This document shows positions 1 to 6,384 of a stretch of DNA of 6,770 bases, one piece after another. This stretch comes from Candidatus Bipolaricaulota bacterium. Lineage in GTDB: Bacteria; Bipolaricaulota; Bipolaricaulia; Bipolaricaulales; Bipolaricaulaceae. The stretch's first letter is position 1. Each line of letters opens with the position of its first letter. Below the pieces are notes generated by a model that was not told the origin of the DNA, did no database searches, and saw only the letters and a list, made by a program, of their open reading frames with translations. The stretch is taken from contig JAGGRX010000172.1 of NCBI GenBank assembly GCA_021159405.1, forward strand, positions 1 through 6,770. The letters are read 5' to 3'. The translations under genes were made by a program, and so were the position numbers.

Positions 1-29
1 GAAAGTCGCCCACAAGCCTGCCGCTTCAT
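1..29 (-). CDS. Possible start of a divergent gene (partial, weak)
   Basis: On the minus strand an AAAGGAG sequence (complement of 35-41) lies 5 bases before an ATG (complement of 27-29). The nine codons that follow before the window edge read MKRQACGRL with no stop. The same frame stays open upstream of the ATG back to a TAG near position 72, so this could also be the inside of a slightly longer frame. A TACAAT hexamer (complement of 48-53) resembles a -10 box, but I see no good -35 at the right distance. Nine residues are too few for recognition, so no function is offered. Being divergent would make 30-130 a shared promoter region. It could equally be chance or the tail of a degraded gene. 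Confidence 0.25.
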
Positions 30-94
30 CAGCTCTCCTTTCACCGGATTGTACTTGATCCGCCTCCACTAGCAGTGAGAACTACACCCACATA

Positions 95-124
95 TTGCGC
101 CCATCTCTCCTTTTCTGTTACCAT
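95..124 (+). promoter_or_regulatory. Tentative operon promoter
   Basis: A weak sigma-70-like pair is visible: TTGCGC at 95-100 and TACCAT at 119-124 with an 18-base spacer. Only the TTG of the -35 box and four of six bases of the -10 box match consensus. The appeal is positional: transcription would start near 131, exactly where the structured leader RNA begins. The surrounding 30-130 stretch is visibly less GC-rich than the genes and carries a pyrimidine tract around 100-123. I see no other gene or strong signal in it. Other promoters further left are possible. Confidence 0.25.
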
Positions 125-130
125 TTGAAA

Positions 131-237
131 TCGGAATCTCCGACCCGTGCCTCCTACGGGCGCATGCCTAGGGAGGGCGGGCGATAGGGTGCGGCTGGAA
201 ACGGCCGTGCCTCCCGTGTTTGGAAAGGAGGTTCTAC
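131..237 (+). promoter_or_regulatory. Moco/Tuco riboswitch leader (Moco RNA motif family)
   Basis: This leader folds into a clear multi-stem RNA ending at the wtpA ribosome binding site. Seen in the sequence: a closing stem pairing 135-141 with 227-233 (seven pairs, one G-U); a five-pair hairpin 144-148/156-160 with a seven-base loop; a six-pair stem 171-176/210-215; and inside it a six-pair hairpin 192-197/202-207 capped by a GAAA tetraloop at 198-201. The segment between the first hairpin and the long stem contains GCATGCC. A GNRA-capped stem, the GCCTCC/GCATGCC/GGGAGG conserved blocks and the position before molybdenum cofactor and transport genes match what I recall of the Moco RNA motif, which lowers expression when cofactor is present. 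The closing stem covers the Shine-Dalgarno, so control is probably at translation initiation. Whether it prefers the molybdenum or tungsten cofactor cannot be decided here. The family assignment is from pattern recall, not a model search. Confidence 0.8.
225..231 (+). promoter_or_regulatory. wtpA Shine-Dalgarno site, sequestered by the riboswitch stem
   Basis: AAGGAGG lies 6 bases before the ATG at 238 and is a near-perfect match to the 16S anti-Shine-Dalgarno. It fixes that ATG as the start over an in-frame TTG at 220, which would add six residues and lie upstream of the site. Bases 227-233 are also the 3' strand of the leader's closing stem, so ribosome access and the folded aptamer exclude each other. 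Confidence 0.8.
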
Positions 238-1191
238 ATGAGGAGGAAGCTCGTTTTCGGCGGGGCCCTGGTCCTCGCCCTCGTCTCCCTGGCCCAAGCG
301 GCTTCCGGGCCGCTCGTGATCTTCCACGCAGGGAGCCTGACCGTACCCGCCCGCAAGCTAGTTCAGGCGTTCCAGGCCCGGCATCCAGACGTTTCCTTCG
401 CCACGGAGTCCTCGGGGAGTGCCATCGCGGCGCGTAAGGTATCCGAGCTCCATCGGGAGGCGGACCTGGTCCTCTCCGCCGACTACCAGGTCATCGAAAG
501 GCTCCTTGTGCCGGAGTTCGCCGGCTTCTGTATCCAGTTCGCGCGCAACGAAATGGTGATCGCCTATACCGACCGGTCCCTGCATGCGGACCAGATAGGC
601 CCCGACAACTGGTACGGGATCCTCCTGCGGGACGGGGTGATCTACGGCCATTCCGACCCGGACGCCGACCCCTGTGGGTACAGGGCCCTCATGGTGTGGC
701 AGCTGGCCGAGCTCTACTATGGGGTCCCCGGGCTGTACGAGGAGCTTTCCGCCCACTGTCCGCCGGAAAACACCCGGCCCAAGGCGGTGGAGCTCATCGC
801 CCTGCTCCAGTCCGGGGACATGGACTACGCCTTCGAGTACCGCTCGGTGGCGGTTCAGCACGGACTTAGGTTCGTGGAGCTCCCTCCGGAGCTGAACCTG
901 GGCCATCCCGCGTATGCCGACTTCTACGCCCAGGCCAAGGTGGAGATCGCGGGCAAGGCACCGGGTGAGACGATGGAAGTCCGGGGAGCCCCCATCGTGT
1001 ACGGCCTCACCATTCCCTACTGTGCCCCCCATCCGGAGCTCGCCGCCCAGTTTGTGGCCTTCATCCTGGGGCCGGAGGGGCGGAGGATCCTTGAGGAGTG
1101 CGGCCAGCCGCCCCTTGTTCCGGCGGTGGTAAGCACCGGCTGGGAAGAGGTGCCCCCGGCCCTGCGGGGGCTCGTCGCCCCGAAGGGTTAA
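238..1191 (+). CDS. wtpA: Tungstate/molybdate ABC transporter substrate-binding protein WtpA
   Basis: This periplasmic (or surface) protein captures tungstate or molybdate and hands it to the WtpB/WtpC importer. The 317-residue product starts with a Sec signal peptide: MRRK, a hydrophobic run at about 5-19, and a likely cut after LAQA at residue 21. There is no lipobox cysteine, so it is predicted soluble rather than a lipoprotein. The mature protein opens with FHAGSL (29-34), followed by ESSGSA (57-62) and SADY (80-83), typical of the WtpA/archaeal-ModA branch. DPCGYR (144-149) and YAFEYRS (197-203) place acidic residues D144 and E200 where the Archaeoglobus homologue uses an Asp and a Glu to give octahedral metal coordination, unlike tetrahedral binding by classical ModA. 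The length, above 300 residues, also fits WtpA rather than ModA. The start is set by the strong AAGGAGG. It is the first gene of the operon and the direct target of the leader riboswitch. The family is clear, but the preference for W over Mo is inferred. Confidence 0.93.
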   Translation: MRRKLVFGGALVLALVSLAQAASGPLVIFHAGSLTVPARKLVQAFQARHPDVSFATESSGSAIAARKVSELHREADLVLSADYQVIERLLVPEFAGFCIQFARNEMVIAYTDRSLHADQIGPDNWYGILLRDGVIYGHSDPDADPCGYRALMVWQLAELYYGVPGLYEELSAHCPPENTRPKAVELIALLQSGDMDYAFEYRSVAVQHGLRFVELPPELNLGHPAYADFYAQAKVEIAGKAPGETMEVRGAPIVYGLTIPYCAPHPELAAQFVAFILGPEGRRILEECGQPPLVPAVVSTGWEEVPPALRGLVAPKG

Positions 1192-1193
1192 AG

Positions 1194-1970
1194 GTGCGCC
1201 TCCCCATAATGAAGCTCGCCTTCGGGCTCCTTGGGGGGTGCCTTTTGGCCTTCGTCCTGTGGCCGCTCCTCCAGACGGTGTTCTCCACCTCGCCCCAGGA
1301 GCTTTGGGCCACCATCCAAGATCCCCAGGTGCGGGGGGCCATCGGGCTCACCTTCTACGCCTCAGCCATCGCCACCGGGATCGCTCTCCTCACCGGGGTG
1401 CCCCTGGCCTACCTCCTGGCCCGCCACGACTTCCCTGGCAAGGGCTTCATCCAAGGGCTGATAGACCTGCCCATCGTGGTGCCCCACACCGCCGCCGGGA
1501 TCGCCCTGCTCCTCGTGTTCGGAAGGCAAGGGCTTTTAGGGAAGGCGTTTGGCAAAGTTGGGATCAGGTTTGTGTCCTCGGTCCCGGGGATCGTGATCGC
1601 CATGTTGTTTGTGAGCATGCCTTTCCTGGTGAACGCGGCCCGGGAGGGGTTTTCCGCGGTGGACGAGCGGCTGGAGCAGGCGGCCCGTACCCTGGGCGCC
1701 AGCCCCTGGGCCGCCTTCCGCCGGGTGGCTCTCCCCCTGGCCAAAAGGAGCATCCTCTCCGGGACGATCCTCATGTGGGCCCGGGGCCTCTCCGAGTTCG
1801 GGGCGGTGGTGATCCTCGCCTATCACCCCATGGTGGCCCCGGTGCTCCTTTACGAACGGTTCGAATCCTATGGGCTTTCCTACGCCCGGCCGGTGGCGGT
1901 GTGGATCCTCCTCACCTCGCTTGGGGTTTTTCTGGCCTTGCGGGCGGTAGCCGGGAGGAGGGGTCGATGA
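1194..1970 (+). CDS. wtpB: Tungstate/molybdate ABC transporter permease WtpB
   Basis: This inner-membrane permease (258 residues from GTG 1194) forms the channel for the oxyanion imported by WtpABC. I see about six hydrophobic segments: near residues 7-29, 46-73, 88-109, 124-147, 182-207 and 230-250. Between the fourth and fifth is the cytoplasmic EAA-type loop (about 157-185), containing EQAARTLGASPWAAFRRVALP, whose helix docks onto the WtpC ATPase. The motif IDLPIVVPHTAAGIALL in the third segment is typical of ModB/WtpB permeases. Two starts are possible. GTG 1194 has GAAGGG six bases upstream and sits 2 bases after the wtpA stop. ATG 1209 would give 253 residues but has a poorer site. I prefer the GTG. 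The 3' end overlaps wtpC by 4 bases (ATGA), pointing to coupled translation of permease and ATPase. Confidence 0.92.
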   Translation: MRLPIMKLAFGLLGGCLLAFVLWPLLQTVFSTSPQELWATIQDPQVRGAIGLTFYASAIATGIALLTGVPLAYLLARHDFPGKGFIQGLIDLPIVVPHTAAGIALLLVFGRQGLLGKAFGKVGIRFVSSVPGIVIAMLFVSMPFLVNAAREGFSAVDERLEQAARTLGASPWAAFRRVALPLAKRSILSGTILMWARGLSEFGAVVILAYHPMVAPVLLYERFESYGLSYARPVAVWILLTSLGVFLALRAVAGRRGR

Positions 1971-3016
1971 TCGGGGCCCCCTTGGCCCTGGAGGTCTTGG
2001 AAGTCCAGGCCGGTGCCTTTCGCCTGGTGGGGATCGACCTTGCGGTACGGGCCGGGGGCTACCTGGTGATCTTGGGGCCCACCGGGGCTGGGAAGACGCT
2101 TCTCCTTGAGACGGTGGCCGGGCTGCGCCGCCCCCGGCGGGGGAGGATCCTCCTTGACGGGGCCGACATCACTTCCCTCCCCCCCGAAAAGCGAAATATA
2201 GGCTACGTGTTTCAAGATTACGCCCTGTTTCCTCATCTTTCGGTCTTTGAGAACATCGCCTTCGGCCTCAGACTGCGGCGGCTTCCCCGGGGGGAGCTAG
2301 TCCGGCGGGTAAGGGGCATGGCCCAGCTTCTTGGCATAGAAAAGCTCCTCCCCCGCGGGATCGAGAGCCTAAGCGGGGGGGAAAGACAGCGGGTGGCCCT
2401 GGCCCGGGCCCTTGTCCTCTCCCCCAGAGCCCTGCTTTTGGACGAGCCGCTTTCCGCCCTGGACCCCGCCCGCCGCCGGGAGCTTCAGCAAGTCCTAAAA
2501 GAGCTCCACCGGGCCCTTTCCCCCACCGTGCTCCACGTGACCCACGACTTCGAGGAGGCGGTGGCCCTGGGGGAAGAGGTGGCCGTGCTCCTCCGGGGAA
2601 AGCTCGCTCAGGTGGGGACCCCCGAAGAGGTGTTCCGCCGGCCGGCCACCCCGGAGGTGGCCGAGTTCGTGGGGGCAAGGAATGTGTTTTTCGGGGAGGT
2701 GTCCCCGGACGGGAGGAGATTCAAGGTGGATGGGAAGGGATTCGAAGTGGTGAGCGAGCTTTCCGGGCCGGCCCACGCGGTGGTGCGCCCGGAGGACATC
2801 CTGGTGTCCCTTTCGCCCATCGCCTCCAGCGCCCGCAACTGTCTGCGGGGGAAGGTGGTGGGGATTGAGGAGAGGGGGCCCCTGGTCTACGTTACGGTGA
2901 ACGTGCCGCCGCTTTTCACCGCCGCCATCACCCGGGAGTCCCTGTCCGAGCTTCGCTTGCAGGAGGGGATGGAGGTCTACATCTCGTTCAAGGCCTCGGC
3001 AGTGCACGTGTTTTGA
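1967..3016 (+). CDS. wtpC: Tungstate/molybdate ABC transporter ATPase WtpC
   Basis: This cytoplasmic ATPase (349 residues) powers uptake through WtpB. All nucleotide-binding motifs are intact: Walker A GPTGAGKT (37-44), Q-loop Q83 in VFQDYALFPH, signature LSGGE (135-139), Walker B ALLLDE (155-160) with catalytic E160, D-loop SALD and switch H193 in VTHD. After about residue 237 comes a C-terminal extension. It has a short beta-rich stretch with VRPEDI (273-278), then a TOBE/Mop-type domain at about 288-349 ending KASAVHVF, of the kind that binds oxyanion or regulates transport in ModC-type proteins. ATG 1967 overlaps the wtpB stop in ATGA, and GGAGG at 1954-1958 lies 8 bases upstream, inside wtpB. 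The same frame remains open far upstream through wtpB, but that part is only a GC-driven shadow. Sequence alone does not separate WtpC from ModC; the neighbouring WtpA decides the name. Confidence 0.92.
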   Translation: MIGAPLALEVLEVQAGAFRLVGIDLAVRAGGYLVILGPTGAGKTLLLETVAGLRRPRRGRILLDGADITSLPPEKRNIGYVFQDYALFPHLSVFENIAFGLRLRRLPRGELVRRVRGMAQLLGIEKLLPRGIESLSGGERQRVALARALVLSPRALLLDEPLSALDPARRRELQQVLKELHRALSPTVLHVTHDFEEAVALGEEVAVLLRGKLAQVGTPEEVFRRPATPEVAEFVGARNVFFGEVSPDGRRFKVDGKGFEVVSELSGPAHAVVRPEDILVSLSPIASSARNCLRGKVVGIEERGPLVYVTVNVPPLFTAAITRESLSELRLQEGMEVYISFKASAVHVF

Positions 3017-3024
3017 GGAGGAAA

Positions 3025-3993
3025 ATGGACAATTTGGATCGGTTCGGCCGCAGGATCACCTACCTCAGGATATCGGTCACCGACCGGTGCAACTTCCGGT
3101 GCATCTACTGCATGCCCCCTGGCGGGGTGCCTTGGCGCCCGCACGCCGAGATCCTCCGCTACGAGGAGATCGTGCGGTTGGTGCGGGCCGCCGCCACACT
3201 GGGGATCCGCAAGGTCCGGCTCACCGGAGGGGAGCCCCTGGTGAGGAAGGGGCTTCCCGACCTTGTGCGGGAGCTTTCAAGGATCCCCGGGATCGAGGAG
3301 GTGGTGATGACCACCAACGGGGCGCTCCTTTCCGAGCACGCCGAGGCCTTGGCCCGGGCGGGGCTCTCCCGGGTGAACGTGTCCCTGGACACCCTGAGGC
3401 CGGAGCGGTTTCGGGAGATCACCCGCCTGGGGAGGCTCAAGGACGTGTGGGAGGGGATCCGGGCCGCCCGGGAGGTGGGCCTGGTCCCGATAAAGCTCAA
3501 CGCGGTGATCCTGCGAGGGGTAAATGAGGACGAGGTGGCGGAATTGGCTGCCCTTGCTCGCCAGGGCTTCTCCGTGCGGTTCATCGAGTGGATGCCCCTG
3601 GGGTCGGTGGGGGAGGACTTCCGGAGGCGGTTCGTCCCCGGGGGGGAGATCCGCGCCCGAGTGGAGGAGCGATTGGGACCGCTTGTCCCGCTGCGCCGGG
3701 AAGGGCCGGCGCGCGTCTTTGCCCTTCCGGGAGGTGGGGAGGTGGGGTTCATCACCGCCATCAGCGCCCCGTTCTGCTCTTCCTGCAACCGAATGCGCGT
3801 CACCGCAGATGGAAAGCTCCGGCCGTGCCTCCTTTCCCCGGTCGAGCTTGATCTGAAAGGCGCGCTCCGGGCCGGGGCCTCCCAAGGGGAACTAGTACGG
3901 CTACTCGCAGAGGGGATAAAAAGGAAACCCTTCTCCCACGGGGCTACGGAAGCCGTGCCCCACGACCGGGAGATGTCAGAGATCGGAGGTTGA
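3025..3993 (+). CDS. moaA: GTP 3',8-cyclase MoaA (radical SAM)
   Basis: MoaA starts pyranopterin synthesis by rearranging GTP to 3',8-cyclo-7,8-dihydro-GTP with S-adenosylmethionine. The 322-residue product has both iron-sulfur cluster sites. The N-terminal radical SAM motif CxxxCxxC is at C22, C26 and C29 (TDRCNFRCIYCMP). The C-terminal triad is C251, C254 and C268 (FCSSCNRMRVT and LRPC), which binds the second cluster that holds GTP. The SAM-binding TGGEPL is at 67-72. The chain ends in the conserved double glycine (SEIGG), part of the active site in this family. Length is normal and no key residue is missing. ATG 3025 follows GAGGAGG and lies 8 bases after the wtpC stop. An alternative TTG at 3013 would overlap that stop and add four residues. 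It joins the uptake genes directly to cofactor synthesis with no terminator between. Confidence 0.97.
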   Translation: MDNLDRFGRRITYLRISVTDRCNFRCIYCMPPGGVPWRPHAEILRYEEIVRLVRAAATLGIRKVRLTGGEPLVRKGLPDLVRELSRIPGIEEVVMTTNGALLSEHAEALARAGLSRVNVSLDTLRPERFREITRLGRLKDVWEGIRAAREVGLVPIKLNAVILRGVNEDEVAELAALARQGFSVRFIEWMPLGSVGEDFRRRFVPGGEIRARVEERLGPLVPLRREGPARVFALPGGGEVGFITAISAPFCSSCNRMRVTADGKLRPCLLSPVELDLKGALRAGASQGELVRLLAEGIKRKPFSHGATEAVPHDREMSEIGG

Positions 3994-3994
3994 T

Positions 3995-4477
3995 ATGAAA
4001 GAGCGAGCAATGTCCCACCTGGACGAATCCGGGCGGGTGCGGATGGTGGATGTGAGCGGAAAGCCCGACACGGTGAGGACGGCGGTGGCCCGCGGTCGGG
4101 TCATCATGTCCCAAGAGACCTGCCGCAGGATCGCCTCCGGGGAGCTGGCCAAGGGCAACGTCCTCACCACGGCCCAGCTCGCCGGGATCATGGCCGCCAA
4201 GAAAACGGGAGACCTTATCCCGCTCTGTCATCCCCTGCCTCTTACCCATGTGGACGTGCGGTTCAATCTTAGGCCGGAGGAAGGCGCAATCGAGATCGAG
4301 GCCGAGGCCAAGTGTGTGGGCAAGACAGGGGTGGAGATGGAAGCCCTGACCGCGGTGGCGGTGGCCGCCCTGACGATCTACGACATGGCCAAGTCCCTGG
4401 AGCCTGAGATGAGGATCGAGGGGATACGGCTCGTGAAAAAGAGCGGAGGGAAAAGCGGGGAGGTTGTGCTCAAGTGA
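3995..4477 (+). CDS. moaC: Cyclic pyranopterin monophosphate synthase MoaC
   Basis: MoaC converts the MoaA product to cyclic pyranopterin monophosphate (cPMP), the first stable pathway intermediate. The 160-residue chain is full length. It shows the usual opening MVDVSGK (17-23), then IPLCHPLPL (75-83) with H79, GVEMEALTAV (112-121) with E114 and E116, and YDMAK (129-133). D130 and K133 match the catalytic Asp and Lys of the E. coli enzyme (D128 and K131), and K53 in ELAKGN matches another active-site lysine. ATG 3995 lies one base after the moaA stop with GGAGG at 3985-3989. A second ATG at 4010, just before SHLDESG, could give a product five residues shorter. Its last codons overlap moaD by 4 bases. 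Confidence 0.97.
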   Translation: MKERAMSHLDESGRVRMVDVSGKPDTVRTAVARGRVIMSQETCRRIASGELAKGNVLTTAQLAGIMAAKKTGDLIPLCHPLPLTHVDVRFNLRPEEGAIEIEAEAKCVGKTGVEMEALTAVAVAALTIYDMAKSLEPEMRIEGIRLVKKSGGKSGEVVLK

Positions 4478-4719
4478 GGGTAAAGGTGCTGCTTTTCGCG
4501 GGGCTGAGGGAGGCGGCCGGGGAGGCGGAGCTTGAGCTCGAGCTCCCAGAGGGGGCCACGGTGGAGGAGCTCCTCACGGCCCTGGAGAAAGAAAGGCCGA
4601 GGCTCTCACGGCTCCTCCCCCTGGCCAAGGTGGCTGTGAACCGAAGGGTCGCCCGCAAGGGGACGGAGATCCACCCTGGGGATGAGGTGGCCCTCATCCC
4701 GCCGGTGGGAGGGGGATGA
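4474..4719 (+). CDS. moaD: Molybdopterin synthase sulfur-carrier subunit MoaD
   Basis: MoaD is the small ubiquitin-like subunit that carries sulfur as a C-terminal thiocarboxylate and, with MoaE, adds the dithiolene to cPMP. The 81-residue chain has the beta-grasp pattern VKVLLFAGLREAAG at the start. It ends in EVALIPPVGGG, so the essential terminal Gly-Gly is present, with a third glycine where other MoaD proteins often have Ala or Ser. Translation starts at GTG 4474, which overlaps the moaC stop (GTGA). The GGGGAGG at 4457-4463 lies 10 bases upstream. The 3' end overlaps moaE by 4 bases, fitting the need for matched amounts of the two synthase subunits. The MoeB enzyme needed to activate MoaD is not in this window. 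Confidence 0.95.
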   Translation: MRVKVLLFAGLREAAGEAELELELPEGATVEELLTALEKERPRLSRLLPLAKVAVNRRVARKGTEIHPGDEVALIPPVGGG

Positions 4720-5138
4720 TGGAGGACTTGGTAAAGATCACGGAGGAACCCATCGACCTAGAGGAGGTCGCCAGTGCCCTTTCCTCTCCCGAACTCGGGG
4801 CAATCCTTACCTTCGTCGGGACCGTGCGGGGGATAGAGGACGGGGAGCGGATCTCGTACCTGGAGTACGAGGCCTACGAGGAGATGGCGAAGGAGGAACT
4901 CCTTGCGATCTGCCGGGAGATCAAGGCCCGCTGGCCCACGGTGCAGAGGGTGGCGTTCGTGCACCGGATCGGCCGGGTGGGTGTGGGGGAGGCGGCGGTG
5001 GCAATCGGGGTGTCCGCCCCCCACCGGGAGGAGACCTTCCCCGCCCTGGCCTACGCGGTGGACCGGCTGAAGGAGACGGTGCCCATCTGGAAGAAACAGG
5101 TAGGGGAGAAAGGAGCGCGATGGAAGCCGGCGAAGTGA
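4716..5138 (+). CDS. moaE: Molybdopterin synthase catalytic subunit MoaE
   Basis: MoaE is the large subunit of molybdopterin synthase. It binds cPMP and transfers sulfur from the MoaD tail. The 140-residue product shows FVGTVR (33-38), YLEYEAYEEMA (48-58), VHRIGRVGVGE (82-92) and DRLKETVPIWKK (116-127). K119 and K126 coincide with the catalytic lysines of E. coli MoaE, and the family's tail pattern with G-x-R-W follows at 133-136. ATG 4716 overlaps the moaD stop (ATGA). A second ATG at 4719 sits better behind the GGGAGG at 4707-4712, and the two cannot be separated; they differ by one residue. The 3' end overlaps moeA by 19 bases. Confidence 0.96.
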   Translation: MMEDLVKITEEPIDLEEVASALSSPELGAILTFVGTVRGIEDGERISYLEYEAYEEMAKEELLAICREIKARWPTVQRVAFVHRIGRVGVGEAAVAIGVSAPHREETFPALAYAVDRLKETVPIWKKQVGEKGARWKPAK

Positions 5139-6376
5139 CAGGGATGTACCCCATGCTTTCCGTGGAAGAAGCCCTGGGGCGGGTCCTATCTGCGATCTCA
5201 CCGCTACCGGAGGAGAGGATCCCCATCCTCGAGGCGTTGGGGAGGGTGACGAGCCGCGACGTCAAGGCTGCCTATGACATCCCGCCCCATGCCAACTCCG
5301 CCATGGACGGCTACGCCGTGCGGGCCGCCGATACCTGCGATGCCACCCCCGAAAGGCCGGTGCGGCTGCGGGTGATCGGGGAGGTGGCGGCAGGCTACGT
5401 CCCCGAGGTCCAGGTCGTCCCGGGGACGGCGGTCAGGATCATGACCGGGGCTCCCATCCCCGCCGGGGCGGACGCGGTGGTGCGGTTTGAGTGGACCAGG
5501 AAGGAGGGGGAGCACATCCTGGTGGAGCGGGCCGTGCCTCCGGGGCAGGACGTCCGGCCCGCCGGGGAGGACGTGCGGGCAGGGGAGCTCGTCATCCCAG
5601 CCGGGACCCGCCTTCGCCCCCAGGAGCTCGGGATGCTGGCCTCCCTGGGCCATGGGGAGGTGTGGGTGCACCGCCGGCCCCGGGTGGGGATCCTGGCCAC
5701 CGGCGACGAGCTCGTGGGGATAGGGGAGCCCCTGGCCCCAGGGAAGATCCGCAACGCCAACTCCTACTCCAACTACGCCCAGGTGCTCAGGTACGGGGGG
5801 GAGCCGGTCCTCCTCGGGGTGGCCCGGGACCGGGAGGACGACATCGCCGAAAGGCTCCGGGCGGGCCTGGCCGATGGGGTGGACCTCCTCCTCGTCTCAG
5901 GTGGCGTCTCAGTGGGGGACTTCGATGTGGTGAAGCGGGTCCTGGCCGCGGAGGGAAAGATCGAGTTCTGGCGCGTGCGCATGAAGCCCGGAAAACCCTT
6001 GGCGTTTGGGTTCCTGGGGATGGAGGGCCAGCAAGTTCCGGTGATCGGGATGCCCGGGAACCCCGTCTCGGCCATGGTCTCCTTTGAGATCTTCGCCCGC
6101 CCGGCCATCCTGGCCCTGCAGGGCGCCCGGGACCTGGAGCCCCTTTCCGTCATCGCTACCTTTGCGGATGCGGTCCCCCGAAAGGATGGCCGCCGACACT
6201 ATCTCCGGGTGCAACTTGAGGAGCGGGACGGGGAGCTCTTCGCCCACCTCACCGGGGATCAGGGCTCGGGGATCCTGTCCTCCATGGTCAAGGCAGACGG
6301 GCTGGCGATCATTCCTGAGGACTGGGACCACGTGGAGCCCGGGGCACAGGTGCGGGTGATCCTCTTACGGCCGTGA
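5120..6376 (+). CDS. moeA: Molybdopterin molybdenumtransferase MoeA
   Basis: MoeA inserts molybdate (or tungstate) into adenylylated molybdopterin to give the active cofactor. The 418-residue chain is close to the usual length. It carries the family hallmarks in order: NSAMDGYAV (59-67, with the active-site D63), [15 protein letters not shown] (106-120), the MoCF-binding domain with ATGDEL (193-198), [10 protein letters not shown] (260-269), KPGKP (289-293) and [13 protein letters not shown] (310-322), then a C-terminal beta-rich domain from about 340. ATG 5120 has AGGAG at 5111-5115, four bases upstream and inside moaE. A later ATG at 5144 lacks a good site. The 19-base overlap with moaE is the longest in the operon. 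The frame stays open upstream of 5120 only as a shadow of moaE. Only one moeA copy is seen; some tungsten users carry two, so metal choice cannot be read from this gene alone. Confidence 0.96.
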   Translation: MEAGEVTGMYPMLSVEEALGRVLSAISPLPEERIPILEALGRVTSRDVKAAYDIPPHANSAMDGYAVRAADTCDATPERPVRLRVIGEVAAGYVPEVQVVPGTAVRIMTGAPIPAGADAVVRFEWTRKEGEHILVERAVPPGQDVRPAGEDVRAGELVIPAGTRLRPQELGMLASLGHGEVWVHRRPRVGILATGDELVGIGEPLAPGKIRNANSYSNYAQVLRYGGEPVLLGVARDREDDIAERLRAGLADGVDLLLVSGGVSVGDFDVVKRVLAAEGKIEFWRVRMKPGKPLAFGFLGMEGQQVPVIGMPGNPVSAMVSFEIFARPAILALQGARDLEPLSVIATFADAVPRKDGRRHYLRVQLEERDGELFAHLTGDQGSGILSSMVKADGLAIIPEDWDHVEPGAQVRVILLRP

Positions 6377-6384
6377 AAGGGGGG

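Noticed and set aside
190..222. Stem-loop before a TTT run (218-221), considered as an intrinsic terminator (attenuator)
   Set aside because: The U tract is only three bases plus a split, far too short for intrinsic termination. The geometry fits Shine-Dalgarno sequestration better.
147..437. Short plus-strand open frame starting within the riboswitch
   Set aside because: It has no ribosome site, starts inside the structured leader and runs out of frame through wtpA. The translation is Arg/Pro-rich with no motif.
358..1032. 224-codon minus-strand open frame opposite wtpA
   Set aside because: It is compositionally a shadow of the GC-rich coding strand. The plus frame has a signal peptide and conserved family motifs.
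1238..1966. Long open frame upstream of and in frame with wtpC, as if WtpC had a 243-residue N-terminal extension
   Set aside because: It runs through wtpB in another frame and is Pro/Arg/Gly/His-rich low-complexity sequence typical of a GC-rich shadow. The real start at 1967 has a ribosome site and the expected ABC-ATPase N terminus.
3159..4010. 283-codon minus-strand open frame opposite moaA
   Set aside because: It is a mirror of moaA codon bias (Ser/Arg/Pro-rich), with no recognizable motif, while moaA has every catalytic residue intact.
4527..4546. Inverted repeat (GGAGCT ... AGCTCC with a central palindrome) inside moaD, considered as a terminator or operator
   Set aside because: It is explained by a coding repeat of Glu-Leu codons in a conserved beta-strand region, has no T-tract, and lies in the middle of a gene.
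4682..5119. Open frame continuing upstream of moeA, as if fused to an N-terminal domain
   Set aside because: It lies over moaD/moaE in a different frame, is Gly/Arg/Pro-rich and has no domain character. ATG 5120 has a good ribosome site and the normal MoeA N terminus.
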